A stretch of 64,000 nt of DNA from Ephemerocybe angulata (GCA_013368325.1 JAACJK010000001.1:1612001-1676000), one strand, 5' to 3'; counted from the stretch's first letter, positions 1 through 16,125 are shown. Notes: generated by a model from the sequence alone, not told the origin. A program made the numbers and translations.

Positions 1-230
1 AGAGTACTTTGCGAGCAGCTCTTTCAAGTTTCGACCGATGTTCGAATGCCACTCAGAGGGCGGGCGGACCGAGGCAGACCGAGGCACGGTGGGCCTGAGG
101 AAGGCGGTGGCGGTGTTGAGATCAATGGTGTGGGACCCCGGTGCCGGGGGAGGCACAGTCGATGGCGGCTTAGTGACAAGTGTTACTCACCACCAACCAT
201 TACGACTGCCACCTTTCCCCGCCAGCACCG

Positions 231-1633
231 ATGGCTCCTCGTTACGCTCGCGTTCCGAACCCAACGTCGACCCATGATGATCTCGAAGGAGAACTAGAAG
301 CTGCTTTCGAACTGGACGACGAGGACGAGCCGGTGTTGGATCGGCGCCAGGCCCCTCAACGCAGCCAGGCGCTGTCGATAAACACAACCACCAGCGCAGG
401 GCAGGGTCCCACTGTACATCAAGGGGATATGACTTTGAAAGACAAGATTATGATTTCCCGCCTCCTGGCTCACCGCCAGCCCCGTCGTCTCGGGCGCTAC
501 CCAACACAATTGGCAACTCTAACGGCGTCCTACCCTCTTCACCAACAATTCCGCAGCCTCCACAGCCCTCCTTTTTCCGAAGGGCGGTAGGAGCACTTCT
601 GCCAAGTCACTACACTCAGGTGCCGACGTCAGAGTCAAGTCGTAGAGTTGGGGGAGGGACTGAGAATGACGGCGTCTTTGCAAATGTGATGGCGAAACCA
701 CAAGCAGGCAGAGTCGTCCAGACCGAGGACGGCAATGCCTACGTAGTACCAGAAGACTCCCAGAAGGAGATGCCTCCCGTGCGTTTTCTCATCCTGCACT
801 TATTTGGTTTACTCTGACCTTGGTATCGTCTTGCGCTGTGATAGACTTATGCCGAAGCGCAGGCAGATGCTGTACCTCCGTACTGGGAGACCACAGTTCA
901 CGCTCCTGCCACTCTCCTACCTGGTGCTGATATGATCATCGATGATCTCCCGACAGGAACTTTCATCGTCTTCGCATTGAACTTCCTCATCTCTTGGTTC
1001 TTCCAATTCGTCGGCTTCTTCCTCACCTACATGCTCCACACCTCCCACGCCGCGAAGTTCGGTTCGCGAGCGGGACTGGGCTTGACTCTGATTCAGTACG
1101 GCTTCTACTCGCGGCGTCAGGCCCAAGAGGAAGAGGACGCGCAGAGCACCGCCTCGTATACTGGCGGATTGACCTTCCCCGCTAACTCGACCTCGGTACA
1201 GAACACGACGGATGTGTATACTCAGCAAGAGATGAATCGCATGTCGCAGACCGCAAAGGATTGGCTTGCGTTCCTTTTCATGACACTAGGTTAGTGAATT
1301 AATCTGTCCGTCTCCTGTGCGACATGATCAGCATCTCTGATGTCACAATCCTCATCAGGATGGTTCCTTCTTCTCTCATCTTGCGTGGGATACTGGCGAG
1401 TCAAGAGATGGGAGGCCTCACTCCGGGCACCCCCACCACCGGATCCGACCACTGCAGATGAAGTCGAGAGAGACCAGACCATTCGCAGAAATATCGCCAA
1501 CGTGTTTGGGATCCATCTCGAGGACGAAGAAGTCGTGATGCTCAACCCTAATGAGCTGACGCCCGCTCAACAGGCGGCTCTCGCCGCTGAGGCGAGGTTA
1601 ACCCGAGATCTGCAAGCTGCGGGGCTGATATAA
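231..1633 (+). CDS. BSD2: Bsd2/NDFIP-like membrane adaptor protein
   Basis: Likely an endosomal/Golgi membrane adaptor that recruits Rsp5/NEDD4-type ubiquitin ligases to cargo such as metal transporters (known for the Bsd2/NDFIP family). The N-terminal half is hydrophilic (MAPRYARVPNP, then an acidic stretch, then YDFPPPGSPP) and a VPPYW motif just before the membrane part resembles a PY motif. A hydrophobic segment (FIVFALNFLISWFFQFVGFF) is followed by a conserved loop with HAAKFGSRAGLG, and further hydrophobic stretches flank an intron near 1290-1360 (DWLAFLFMTLG, then WFLLLSSCVGYW). The C-terminus reads NPNELTPAQQAAL and stops at 1633. Introns near 780-845 and 1290-1360 are clear. The junction between the first frame (231 to about 370) and the YDFPPPG frame (from about 425) is not resolved, so the first intron may be very short or the reading frame may be disturbed there. 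Confidence 0.82.
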
Positions 1634-2043
1634 ACAAATCTCTATCTATGATGTTCCTGGAATTCTTGTCTGGTCCCTGCTATCCGCCCACCCTCGACAG
1701 TCCTTTCGCACCTATTCCCGCCCTATCTATCCACATCATACGTCGCTCTTCAACTAATTCTGTGTCTCACTGCGCTCCAAACCGCGTTTGGCCAGATCTC
1801 TGTATTCTCTGTATCTATTGTTCACTTCCTATTCTCTCGTTTTCGATTTTCGTTATTTGGATGGAAGGAAGTTGTGTGTACACTAAAATCTAGCTGTTGT
1901 GTTTTCTTGTTTGTCCAGGTCCCTTTTGACCCCGTCTCCCCTTCCCACTCCTTTGCTACCCCATTCGTTTAAAATGTCTGAAGTTGGGATGTTGTGAATG
2001 CATAATTGGGTTGCCAGAAGTGTTGGAGTGTGGTCGGGCGGTG
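1634..2043. other. Convergent intergenic region (3' ends of Bsd2-like gene and ASA1)
   Basis: About 410 bases of pyrimidine-rich sequence between two genes that converge. It holds only short chance reading frames and presumably the two 3' UTRs. No repeat or RNA gene was recognised. Confidence 0.6.
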
Positions 2044-3635
2044 TTAAGGTTGTGCGGAAGGCGTGGATTCGAAAGACATCAGGGTCCAGACGGAGAGACG
2101 GCTGTCCTTGCCGCCTGCCACTAGCCAGCGCGATATTGCTTCCTTGTCGGAGGCGCTCATCTCATCATCTTCGTCGCCGTCCTCGTCCTCGATAGTTGGA
2201 CCTCTCTCAGCAGGTACCTCCCCTTTGCCGCCATCTTTCTGCTTGATGGTGCTGTGGGCAAACGCAAGTGTTTGGCAATTGGTTTTGTGGTACCGGAGGG
2301 TGCCGAGTGGTTTGAAGCTCTTTGTAGAGTATAGGCGAATGCTGAGGGTTATTTAGAATATTTCTGGGGAAGGGCAGAGGAGAAACCACTGACGAGCCAT
2401 CCCAGCCACCCACTGCACATACTTTTCCATCGTCCCGGATGGCGATGGAGGAGTTTCCTGGATATTTGGTTCGATGCACAATAGTCTTCGACTCAAGGTC
2501 CTTGAACGAGCAAAGTCAGATGGGTAAGGTCGAAGAGACTGTCACTTTCTGACTCACAGAGAGCTCGTATTTTGAAAGTAGATGGTCAGCAGAAACAGTC
2601 AAAGCAAACGTGTTTGCCCTAGAAACTGACATTGCCATGACTTGGTTGAGACACGTTAGTTAGACTGGTTGGGGCATCTGGAAGCAGCGTAGGGGGCGCA
2701 CCTGTCTCGACATGCGATTTGGTTTTCCAGAGGACCTCCCATCCTTGGCCTTCGATCGATACTGGTCTCTCTGGCCTCGTGTATCGACGAAGCGCGACGC
2801 TTCCGCTTTCATACGCACAAAGTAGCCTTAGAGAGGTCGTTGGGACGGCGGGCAAAGTAGGGCCTCGGTCTTCGGGAGAGACGTAGATGTGAAGGGACAT
2901 GATGATCCCTGCCTTCGAAGAATTGATGAGTATTGGATGGGGGACGTGGAAGGAGACTCCATGCCTTCAGATCCACGCCCGGAGTCTGGATTGGTGGCGA
3001 AGACGGGCTTGTTGGTCTCTTGACCGACAGCGGCATGCAGCCGATCACCCTCGGGAAGAGACCAAATGTCGGCCTACCAGAAGCTATCAGTACGAGATTG
3101 TATCGTCCATCACAGCTAACACACCGTAGATGAATCGACAAGGTTCGGTAAGGCGATTATGGCCGAGAATTCATTACCGTTGATAGTTCCCAGGCTCAAA
3201 AGGGAGAATCGACAGTAGTTCAATGCGTTGACGTCCAAGGAGTACGCCAGTGTGGGTATTGGGAGGTCTGGCAGTGCCGCAGATCCCCCAAGTCGCGTCG
3301 ACGCGGGCGGCTCCTTGATGAAGTTCCAGACATGCAGTTTGTTGTCACGTCCGTGTCTACAGCAATTCGCATTGAGAGCATGTTCCGTTGGATGGTAGAG
3401 ACCAGATATACGTGATGATGTGAGGCCCGAACTCCTCTACCCCGAGAATGCTGTCGCTGTGCGGATTCCACAAAGTAATGGCCCTGAGGCTGCGTGTCGA
3501 GGTCGCGACGACCTTTCCAGACGAGTCCCCCGAGTATATCCTTTCGTTGTCTTCAGATATCCACAGAGCGGAGATAGAGTCTGAATGCGAGCGCAGGAGA
3601 TGGGTCGGCGCAGCTGGTGGTGGTGGTCGGGACAT
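2044..3635 (-). CDS. ASA1: ASTRA-associated protein 1 (WD40 repeat protein Asa1)
   Basis: A WD40 beta-propeller protein of the ASTRA complex, which works with Tra1/TTI-type factors in assembling PIKK kinases (family knowledge). The N-terminus reads MSRPPPPAAPTHLLRSHSDS, then ISALWISEDNERIYSGDSSG, TSTRSLRAITLWNPHSDS and ILGVEEFGPHIIT, a pattern typical of Asa1. The penultimate exon has AIRDDGKVCAVGGWDGS. Splicing at about 2389/2343 joins it to IRLYSTKSFKPLGTLRYHK, then an acidic loop and WLVAGGKDSRLSVWTLMSF near the stop at 2044-2046. Several short introns interrupt the middle (one exon includes LRLLCAYESGSVALRRYT near 2760-2830). It is divergent from SPC3 across 239 bases and converges with the Bsd2-like gene. 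Confidence 0.85.
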
Positions 3636-3874
3636 GGGCGCCTTTCCGGCTACTCACTTCAAGTTGCCGGCCCCAGACGCGAGATCAGGGGCTCTTCCCA
3701 AACGGAAGCAAACAAAGCGCTAGCAATCGTGTTCCTTGGTTGCGCCGACGTGTTCTGTACTGGAATCTTATATCCCGCTCCGTATCCGCTTTCCCCGACA
3801 TTTCACACACAGGAGCCCTCTAGCCGGAGGAGAAACGTTCTTTAGTACAGCTACTACGGAATTCCGTGAACAAA
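3636..3874. promoter_or_regulatory. Bidirectional promoter region ASA1 / SPC3
   Basis: The start codons of ASA1 (minus) and SPC3 (plus) are only 239 bases apart and point away from each other, so both core promoters must lie here. No convincing TATA box was seen on either side. The assignment rests on gene layout alone. Confidence 0.5.
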
Positions 3875-4622
3875 ATGCACTCAATATTCGCGAGAATCAA
3901 TAACACCTCCGCGTTGCTGTCGTCGTGTATGATGGCGCTCCTGGCAGCCATCGCGTTGTCGACGCTCGTCTTCACCGCACGGCCAGAAGGCAACGTGTCT
4001 GTTGCGTCTGTGCAGGTGTACGTCCTTCTTCTCGCTCGCGAGAGGGTGTAACGCTTACCCCAAACAGGTACTCGGGTAATACGAGACGCTACGCTACGAA
4101 GAGGCAGGACCTCGCGTTTGTAGACTTCAATATCACTGCTGGTAAGTGATGCATGAAGCACTCCATGCTGTATCCGCGCTGATTCTCGTCAAGACTTTGC
4201 TCCTCTATTCAACTGGAATACCAAGCAAATCTTCTTGTACCTCCAAGCCGAGTATAATACGACGACGGGGGTACGTGTCATTGTCCCTCAGTATGGCTAA
4301 CCGCTGATCCAACACTGCTCGTAGATTAAGAATGAAGCTGTGATATGGGACCGCATCATTCGGCGCAAGGAGGAGGCTAATGTCAATGTCATTGGGAAGA
4401 ATAAATACAATCTCCGAGACCTGTCCACGAACTTCAAGTATGTCTGATCTTCGCTGTGGACTACTGTATACGATGCTGACACGTTCGCCGTTTAGAAACG
4501 CTCCTCCTGCGAGCTATTCCCTGAAGTACAATATCATGCCTTACGTGGGTGCCCTCACGTATGGAGAGGCGGCTCGTACCTCCGAACCTGTTGCGTTCCC
4601 CCCGCGAAAGACCCGTGTATAA
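3875..4622 (+). CDS. SPC3: Signal peptidase complex subunit 3 (SPC22/23 family)
   Basis: Non-catalytic subunit of the ER signal peptidase complex, a single-pass type II membrane protein with a lumenal domain. MHSIFARINNTSALLSSCMM runs into a membrane anchor (ALLAAIALSTLVF). Spliced exons then give YATKRQDLAFVDFNITA, DFAPLFNWNTKQIFLYLQAE, YNTTTGIKNEAVIWDRIIRR and KYNLRDLSTNFK, and end NAPPASYSLKYNIMPYVGAL plus a short tail ending PPRKTRV. These are the conserved blocks of the family and the length of about 175 residues is usual. Four short introns are apparent (about 4018-4066, 4141-4192, 4272-4324 and 4438-4495). The ATG at 3875 is chosen because the open frame upstream offers only GTG. Confidence 0.9.
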
Positions 4623-4902
4623 TATTTGTATGAGCGAGGATGCAATTTCCTTCCCGCGATGCGTCGAAACAAGGTTTATGGATGCGCAGAAAAGGGGACC
4701 CTGTCTTCTCAGATGGCAACGGCATGTGCGGCGGAGCTGTGGTTTGACTCCTGACTCCCGCCGACGACGTGCTCTGAGTCGACATCAGTGACCCCCAAAT
4801 TGGAAGCTGTGTCGACAAGCCGGGACCAAATGGGTGACTGTGAGCAAAGAAAACGGAGAGAACGCTGGAAATGGTAGTACATGTAACGTGTTATCTCAGC
4901 AT
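4623..4902. other. Intergenic, downstream of SPC3
   Basis: The SPC3 3' flank. Short open frames occur on both strands but none has family-like sequence. Confidence 0.5.
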
Positions 4903-5280
4903 CTAGGCAGCCATCTTCGAGAGAAACTCGAGTCTCTGGGAAACGCCCACGGAATCACCTAGGGAGCTTCTAGACGTTGGACCAGGCTGCGCGAGGTACA
5001 GCGTAAAGTTAGGAACCAGGTAGGATGCGCTATCGCGAACGTCTAACGGTGGATCTCCGTAGGTCGGCAACCTGTTGGCATGATTCTTCGTGATACCCTT
5101 ACGAGCTGACTTGGAGTGTCACGCCAGGAGCTCACATGCTGGGGCGAGAGGGCATTGGAGACATTGATGCGGCTGATGAACCTTTTGGTTTCCGCTGAAA
5201 CGGCGCAAACTCTGCCGAAAGCTGGGGCATTTTTGCACCTTGTTGTAGGGCATATGCTGGACTATGCATGTGCCGGGCTG
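4903..5280 (-). other. Possible small minus-strand gene or gene remnant, unassigned
   Basis: Read on the minus strand, 4903 to about 5090 is open and looks protein-like: NHANRLPTYGDPPLDVRDSA, then SYLVPNFTLYLAQPGPTSRS, ending EFLSKMAA and a stop at 4903-4905. A second open stretch further upstream reads AETKRFISRINVSNALSPQH (about 5145-5210) and could be joined through an intron of 38 nt (GTGAGC...GTAAG), which is short for this genome. No start codon could be fixed and no family was recognised. It may be a small real gene, a decayed one, or chance. Confidence 0.22.
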
Positions 5281-5492
5281 GCAATGTTATCAGGGGAATA
5301 GAATACACACAATAAAAAGCAGAAAGTGCAAGGCCAGGTGGCACGGTCAAGGGCCAAACAAAGACCAACAGGGCTCAGAACGCCCAGTGAGCGGAGACTT
5401 GTTCAGATCCATTTGGGATTTCCAGCTCCCCGTATTTCTCCCATACACTCCCTCCTTCTCCCCTAACCACCACCTCTACAGCCCGAGAGACC

Positions 5493-7487
5493 ATGTCGGC
5501 TGCGGTACACCCATTGACCAACCACCTGATGCCCCATTACCCTCGTCAGTCGCTCAATGGTGTAAACCACAACCCGCCAGGACCCAGCGTCATGGCCAAC
5601 TCCTCCCCGGTCACAACACGAAAGCGCAAACGCGCCCACCAATACACTGTCAGCTACAGCGAGGTCCAGGAGGTCGACAGCGATGGCAGGCTCCGCGAGG
5701 TCATCGTAATTGAAGATACTCCCCCACCGCCAACTCTCTCACCCGCCACGACGAACAATGGGGGTTATTCTGCGTCCTACCAACCACCGGTCTTCACGGG
5801 TCCCATTCGCACTAGGGCTGCCGCCCGCGCTGAGGCGGCCCTTTCCTCCAGCTCGTCGTCCGTAATGACAGCCCCCGCTCCAAAGAAGAGAAAACGGGAT
5901 CATCAAGAGGAGGTCCGTGCGCCAGTTAAGAAACTGGTCACCGTGTCCCAGCAGTCACAGGCGGTTGCCCCCACCACCTCATGGGACAGTCGTAGTGCTG
6001 CCGCCACTGACGATGTGAGTCTTATTTCGATCCCTCCTTTGCGTTGACTCAAATGTTAATGCTATCGATCACCCGTCCCAGACAACGAGAGGCGCGCCCT
6101 CATGCGATGACAAGGAAGGGCATTATATCATCACACCGGATGACATGATCTACAAACGTTGTATGTACCTTAATTTCCTAACGTTCGTAGCCGTCTGGCT
6201 CATCCCTCTCCGTAGATCGCACAGTCCGCCTCCTGGGCCAGGGAACGTTTGGCAAGGTTGTGGAGGCCGTTGACACTCACAACAATTCTCGGGTGGCTAT
6301 CAAAATCATCCGAGCCATACCCAAGTACCGTGATGCAAGTAAGATTGAGGTCCGGGTGCTCCAGAAGCTCAAGGAGAAGGACCCATTGAATCGAAAGTGA
6401 GAGCGGTCCGCCCTGAACCGTGGCCTTGGCTGACAGTCTTATTTTAGTAAATGCATCCACCTCTTGCACTGGTTTGACCACCGGAATCACATATGCCTCG
6501 TCTCCGAGCTACTAGGGATGTGTGTTTATGACTTCCTCAAAGAAAACGATTTTGCGCCTTTCCCCCGACATCACATCCAGGACTTCGCCCGTCAATTATT
6601 CGGCAGTGTCGCCTGTGAGTTTTGGTCTCGACTCCTATGTACTGTCACACTCAGTTACTAAATCTATGCTTCCATAGTCCTGCACGACAACCGTCTTATC
6701 CACACTGACCTCAAGCCCGAGAACATCCTTCTTGTTCATAACGACTATCGCGTCGTCAACGTTCCAATACCCGGCAAAGTAGGTATATTTCATCTCATAT
6801 CTTCTGGTTGTTCATAGTCTTCCAGCGGAACGGTGCTACCAAACCGAAACGAATTCTTGCGTCGACCGACATTCGGTTGATTGACTTTGGTTCGGCGACT
6901 TTTGAATCAGAGTACCACTCGACGGTAGTCTGCACGCGGCATTATCGCGCACCCGAGATCATCTTAGGTTCGTATCGTCACATTCTGGATGTGTTTCGTT
7001 GCTGACCATGTTTTTAGGGCTCGGTTGGTCGTTCCCATGCGACGCCTATTCACTGGGCTGCATTCTTGTGGAGTTCTATACGGGACTTGCTCTGTATCAG
7101 ACGCACGATAACCTGGAACACTTGGCTATGATGGAAATGGTGATGGGCAAGATGCCTGAACGCTTCGCACGTTCTGGCGCTCGCTCTAAACCCGAGTTCT
7201 TCAAAGACGGCGCAAAGCTTGATTGGCCGAAGGCGAAGGCTTCCCGCCAAAGCAAGAAAGACGTGCGAGCCACTCGTCCTATCGCGGTACGCATCCATTC
7301 TATTCGTCGCATAGCACTGTGGATCTCACTCCATCTGCAGGACGTCATTCCACCGACGGACCCGGTTAACAAGGCTTTCCTGAATCTGGTTCAGAGGCTA
7401 CTGGCTTTCGATCCGGCCCAGAGAATAACAGTACGAGACGCATTGTCGCACCCATACTTCTCGATATCCATTCCCGAAGAAGTTTAA
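5493..7487 (+). CDS. KNS1: LAMMER (CLK-type) dual-specificity protein kinase
   Basis: A CMGC-group kinase of the Kns1/Lkh1/CLK family, which phosphorylates SR-type splicing and RNA polymerase III regulators in other fungi. The N-terminal third is low complexity and basic with KRKR-type nuclear signals. The kinase domain begins after the second intron: [20 protein letters not shown] (Gly loop), VAIKII (ATP lysine), [11 protein letters not shown] (catalytic loop, with HTD in place of HRD as is usual for LAMMER kinases), [20 protein letters not shown] (DFG), [14 protein letters not shown] and the family signature [11 protein letters not shown], exact at the LAMMER position (about 7120-7150). It ends with [21 protein letters not shown]. 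About seven introns are seen. The ATG at 5493 is the first in a frame that stays open to the first intron. Confidence 0.93.
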
Positions 7488-10117
7488 TGCGCGCAAATCT
7501 CCGCCACCCGCCATCTTGCTTTGCATCTTCTCTATCTTCGTGCCGGAACCACAATGTGACATTAAGCCCCATGGACTCCATCGCATCATCGCTACGAACA
7601 CAAGTGTATTACAACTCCCCCTCACTGTCACGAATTCTGCCCTCCTAACGTCGCCGTTCTGGGAGCACATCATCCTATCGGTTCGCGCATGATTACCCGC
7701 TTGTACTCTTTATGCACTCATCTAGATCGTCCCATTCCAACAGACGAAGAACGTTGGTCTCAAACCTAATCCAGGGCCATCGCCAGTGTATTCAAATTGA
7801 CCCCTTCTCTGCATGTATAACCTTATTTTTTTTTCACCTCTTTCCTCACCATCTTTTGGTTTCTTTTTCCCTAACATTTTGGCCAACACTCCTTCATTTC
7901 TCTCTCCCCTCGAATCTCCACCCTCTTTTTGGATTTGTGATGATATTTAAGTTGTTTGTCCACACTCCCTTTCGTTTCTCTCTGCCTGGATGCGTTTTAA
8001 TCTGATACAATCTCATAATGCTTGTGTATATTACGATCAATACTAGAGCGCGCGACGTGAGGCACGAAGACCTCTCGAATTCGAAACATCAACTGCGGCT
8101 TCGGTCACCTCTAGAACAGGTCGCACTGGGACTCATGGGACATGCACCGCACAACGTCGGGGTTGAGACCCCTTCCGATATCGATCCCAGAAACAGAAGA
8201 GCATGTTCCGCAGCGCTCCTATCGGTATTGTCGCGCCATCTTCCTGTGATTTGTCGAAAGCTCACCGTCTTGTTCGCTTTCTCCCGCAGCCACACACTGG
8301 GCTCTTGGCCAACGCCTCTCTTCACGGACGACAGAATGAAATAGCGGCACCGGGTGCCCACAGCCCACGTCCTGTGCACTGTTAGCAATGCAGCGGAACA
8401 TATATGGCTAGTAATGCCAAAGCAGCTGGATCCAATGCTAATGGGAACAACACATGAACCGTGCGCTCACTGCTTTCGCTGCTTCGGAAGCTTTGCGGCT
8501 TTCTGCTTTCCTCAACTGGAATTCCCTTTCCAACAAAGCATGCAGCAGCGTGTTTGCTATTGTTCTCTAGGAACATCCACCGAAGATGCGGATGCGGTCA
8601 ACTTACATATCCTTCGTGCGCGGTTAGCCGGCCGCGGAAGGCATCAAGGTCTTTGGAGGTTCTGGATTTCTGGGACCTTCGGAGTGGCTTGACGCTGCGC
8701 GCCTGGGCCGCTGACTTCGGAGAGTTTGTAGGAAGCACCACTCAGGTCGCCGTCTAATCTCTGCTGAAGCTGTAATCTGCCTGGCGGGAAGGAGCATGCA
8801 TGTATCGCGATCGATATCGGCTCTCGCGAGCCCCGGGCTTAACCTGTTCGGTCTATGTAGAGGCTTGGGCAGCGACCTTGGAAGGCTCTGTATCACTAAT
8901 ATGACGAGCGTATCTGCTCCAAAGTAGTACGATTGAATCATATAAAAAGAACGTCGGAACCATGTCTGTCACACATATCGGTGGAATTAGAGCTGCGCGT
9001 CTAGCTGCAGATACAGTGCCACGTTATTATCTGCCTGCACGAGGCGCCGAGAAAAGGCAGATCGTAGGCCGCAAAGGGAGGGAGTGGCCGTAAACGAGGC
9101 GCCAGGCGCTCCGTCGAATGAATCGCCACTACTCAGCCCTGGACTTACCCCCGAACTGTATTGTAGGTAGTAGGAAAACGCCGATCTTCACCCTGCCAGT
9201 ATGTTTCTTGTCTAACCCTTTTTGTTCGGAATACAACAGTTCACGCCAACGATCGCGATTGTTTCTGTATGTTCCTAACCTTCGTTGTAGAGTCTTCATC
9301 TCTCGCTCAGATGGAACCGAAACGTCATGATCCATTCGATACATACCCGAGGTAGGACGAGGCGCTGGATAAACTTAGGTGTTTCAATTTGGGCGCGTAA
9401 TCGAAGTCGAAGATAGGGGCGAGTCGTCTATATTATTGAAGTTAGAGCTAAAGCAGCAGCAGTAGGCAGTTTTCTAGCATTTTTTGGGGCACACAGTCGA
9501 AACTTTGAGAAGCGATACGCGTACCCAGTCTCCCCTTCCTGATCATGCAACCTATTATAGCGCGTTTGGGCCTGAACGCCAGCCATTCTCGTCCAACGGT
9601 ACGCAAGGCAAGGACTTTTTAAGGACTCCCTTTGACGTGTTGCAGAAAGTGGGCCACGACTCGGAAGAGAAGGCAAGCCATAGTTTAGAAACGCCGAGCG
9701 AATGACGTTCGTTTGCAAGCTTGTTCAGACCACAACGTTCGCCCTGATCGCGTCGCGTCGGTTTGGTTCATCTCATCAGTGGCAGGCAGCAGACTCCCAA
9801 GATTTCCGTGATGTGTGATGGGATATCGAGCACGCAGTGACCGATGGAAGACGATTGAGCTTTGGTGTTCTGCATAGAATGCGCGTCCGCAGTGCGTCCA
9901 CGGCCAATTTCAGCGAGTGTCCAGGGCAGCAGAGATGGTGAGAGAACAAGAGTCGAGCCAGGCAGAGTTTGGAAATCGGACGCCGCGCTCAGTAATCCAG
10001 GCGTAAACAAGGGCAAACAGCCCTGTTCACTGTCGGTAACGGCGACGAACACTCATTTCCCGCACGCCTTCATCCTCACCAGCGACGACAGCGACCCCCA
10101 CAGGCTCTGCATGCTCA
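7488..10117. other. Long intergenic region without a recognisable gene
   Basis: About 2.6 kb. The first 500 bases are pyrimidine- and T-rich and suit a kinase 3' UTR. The rest contains overlapping short open frames on both strands (for example 8089-8388 minus and 9862-10191 plus) with no family-like sequence, no inverted repeats I could detect and no tRNA-like arms. The right end must hold the promoter of the acetyltransferase gene. Confidence 0.45.
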
Positions 10118-14148
<4,031 letters not shown>

Positions 14149-14356
14149 TCTACGGTATTTGTACATAAGGGGAATGGCAAACATTACATAATGGATGCGA
14201 GCCACTGCGAACCAGTCCTCGCACGTCTGCTCTGACCGGTTTTCAATTTGCTCGCTTTCGTGGCTCAGTTGGCGATGGACTCGCAAAAGTGTGTTTTCTG
14301 TTTTCTGTCCCGCTCCCCGACCATGCCTCCTCATCGTCGCCAACAGCGACAACGCC

Positions 14357-16125
14357 ATGCAGTATGCACACATTCCGCGCGACCAGAACATCGACAGCAA
14401 CGGTTCGGTACGCTACACAGCGAGCTCGCCTAGATAACAAGCTGAGCTGTGTCAGACCCCTTTTCAGACGCACCAGGGTCTCGGTCAGGCCCTCGGCACG
14501 CATCTCGCGCCCCCGCCCCCTCAGTACGCTCGCGGCGGCCCTGAGGCTTATCGACACCCGTCGACGTCGCCACCGACACTGAACCAGCCACATGCGGGGC
14601 CGTCGGGGCACCAGGGAATTACCTTCGCCGTCAATACGCCCCAGCAGCAGACGTCCCCCGCTCTTAAACGCAAGCAAATGGAACCGCAGATCAACAATGC
14701 CCAGGTGCTCAAGCGTCGCAAGGACGGGGACGAGCTCGATGCCTTCGACGATGGGGGAGGCCAGGGCGCTAAACACTGGACCGACGACGAGAAAACGAAG
14801 CTCTTCCGCTGGTTAATGGGACCTAACAGCGACGAACACTGGGCTTCGCTACGCGCGACAAAAAATTCGTGCTTGCGGGAGGTGCTTTCAATATTCTTCT
14901 TTGTGCGAGATGCTTGTTTCTTACACGCGTTTAGTGCGCCGAAAAGGTGTTTGATAGGAAGAAGTCTTATCAGGCTCTCAAAGGCTGTTACGAACGCAAT
15001 TTCAACCTGTTCAAGCAGATATACGCATTGGAGGCGTTCCACCACCACCCCAACGCGCTACCCTCCCCGCCGTCGAGCGAGGCGGATCGCCTACGGGAGT
15101 ACGAACGGCGTTTGCAAATGGCGCGGAAGGGGGGATGCGATGTAGGCAATATAACTTCGCGGACGGTCGAGCATTGGTTTACCAGGGGCTGGTATGACCT
15201 CTTCCATCGACGGTGAGAACAAGCATCATCCCGTGCATCTCAGCGCGACTGAGGTGACATGAATCTTCTTTCAGGTGGCACGGGGATCCGGCAACGACGC
15301 GTCCAATCCAGACAAGAAGCTCAGGCGGTGGCAACTCTGCTCCACAAGGGGACGACCAGGACGACGATGAACCACAACTCGAATTCAACAATTCCGACCC
15401 TAATGGTATGCTTGTCAACGGCCTGAACGGGATGCCGCACGACCGACCGCCGCAGCAACAGCAGCAGCAGCAGCAGCCCCAACCAACACACCAAGTTACC
15501 TTCATCAATCCCCAGAATCTAGGGAGAGACGTCAGCCAGATGCCTCCAACACCTCAGACAGCGACAGGGCAGGTGCCCATGATGTCGACGCCTTCCATGC
15601 AGCACCAGCATACGCCACCGAACCCCCTACCTAACAATAACAACAATAACCACACTAACGGAAACCTTCACCAACAACATCAGCCCCAGCCAACGGCCTC
15701 GACGAGCACGCCAAACATGAGTGTTCCTTCAGGTTCAGAGCCAGCACCGTCAAGCTTTCTCCCTGTACCCTTCACCCCACAAGCCGTGAACGCCTTCATG
15801 ACCTACCTTCAATCACAAACGCAGTTAAACAAGATGAAGATAGAGTATATGCGGCGGCGTGAGGAGCGCGAGGAGAAGGAGCATCGTACAAAATACGAAA
15901 CGGGACGGGTGCAACTCGAGAAGGAGAAGCTTGAACTCGAGGAAAAGAGAACGTCGGCTTTCATGAAGCAGAAGTCGGATAAAGCTGTCGTACGTGCTAC
16001 CACTGCTCGTCCATACCTCAGAAGTCACTTGCTAACTTCTTCTCTAGGAGCTTATTGGACGCCCCGAGATCGACCAGACGGTCAAAGCTGCTGCTGCAGA
16101 GTACCTTCGAAAATTATTCGATTGA
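14357..16125 (+). CDS. Myb/SANT-like, glutamine-rich nuclear protein, function unknown
   Basis: I do not recognise a characterised family. Exon 1 gives MQYAHIPRDQNIDSNGS (14357-14407) and is joined in frame to exon 2 at 14468. A basic cluster (ALKRKQ, LKRRKDG) precedes a helical domain with GAKHWTDDEKTKLFRWLMGP and, after an intron, CAEKVFDRKKSYQALKGCYE, and later ITSRTVEHWFTRGWYDLFHR. This layout of conserved tryptophans resembles a SANT/Myb-like or MADF-like DNA-binding fold. The second half is rich in Gln, Pro and Asn (CAG/CAA run at 15452-15477) and ends in a charged coiled coil (EYMRRREEREEKEHR). The last exon ends KAAAAEYLRKLFD. A role as a transcription regulator is inference. Confidence 0.72.
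15452..15477 (+). repeat. CAG/CAA polyglutamine microsatellite
   Basis: An in-frame run of CAG/CAA codons encodes consecutive glutamines inside the SANT-like gene. It is part of the low-complexity region and likely length-variable between strains. Confidence 0.75.
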
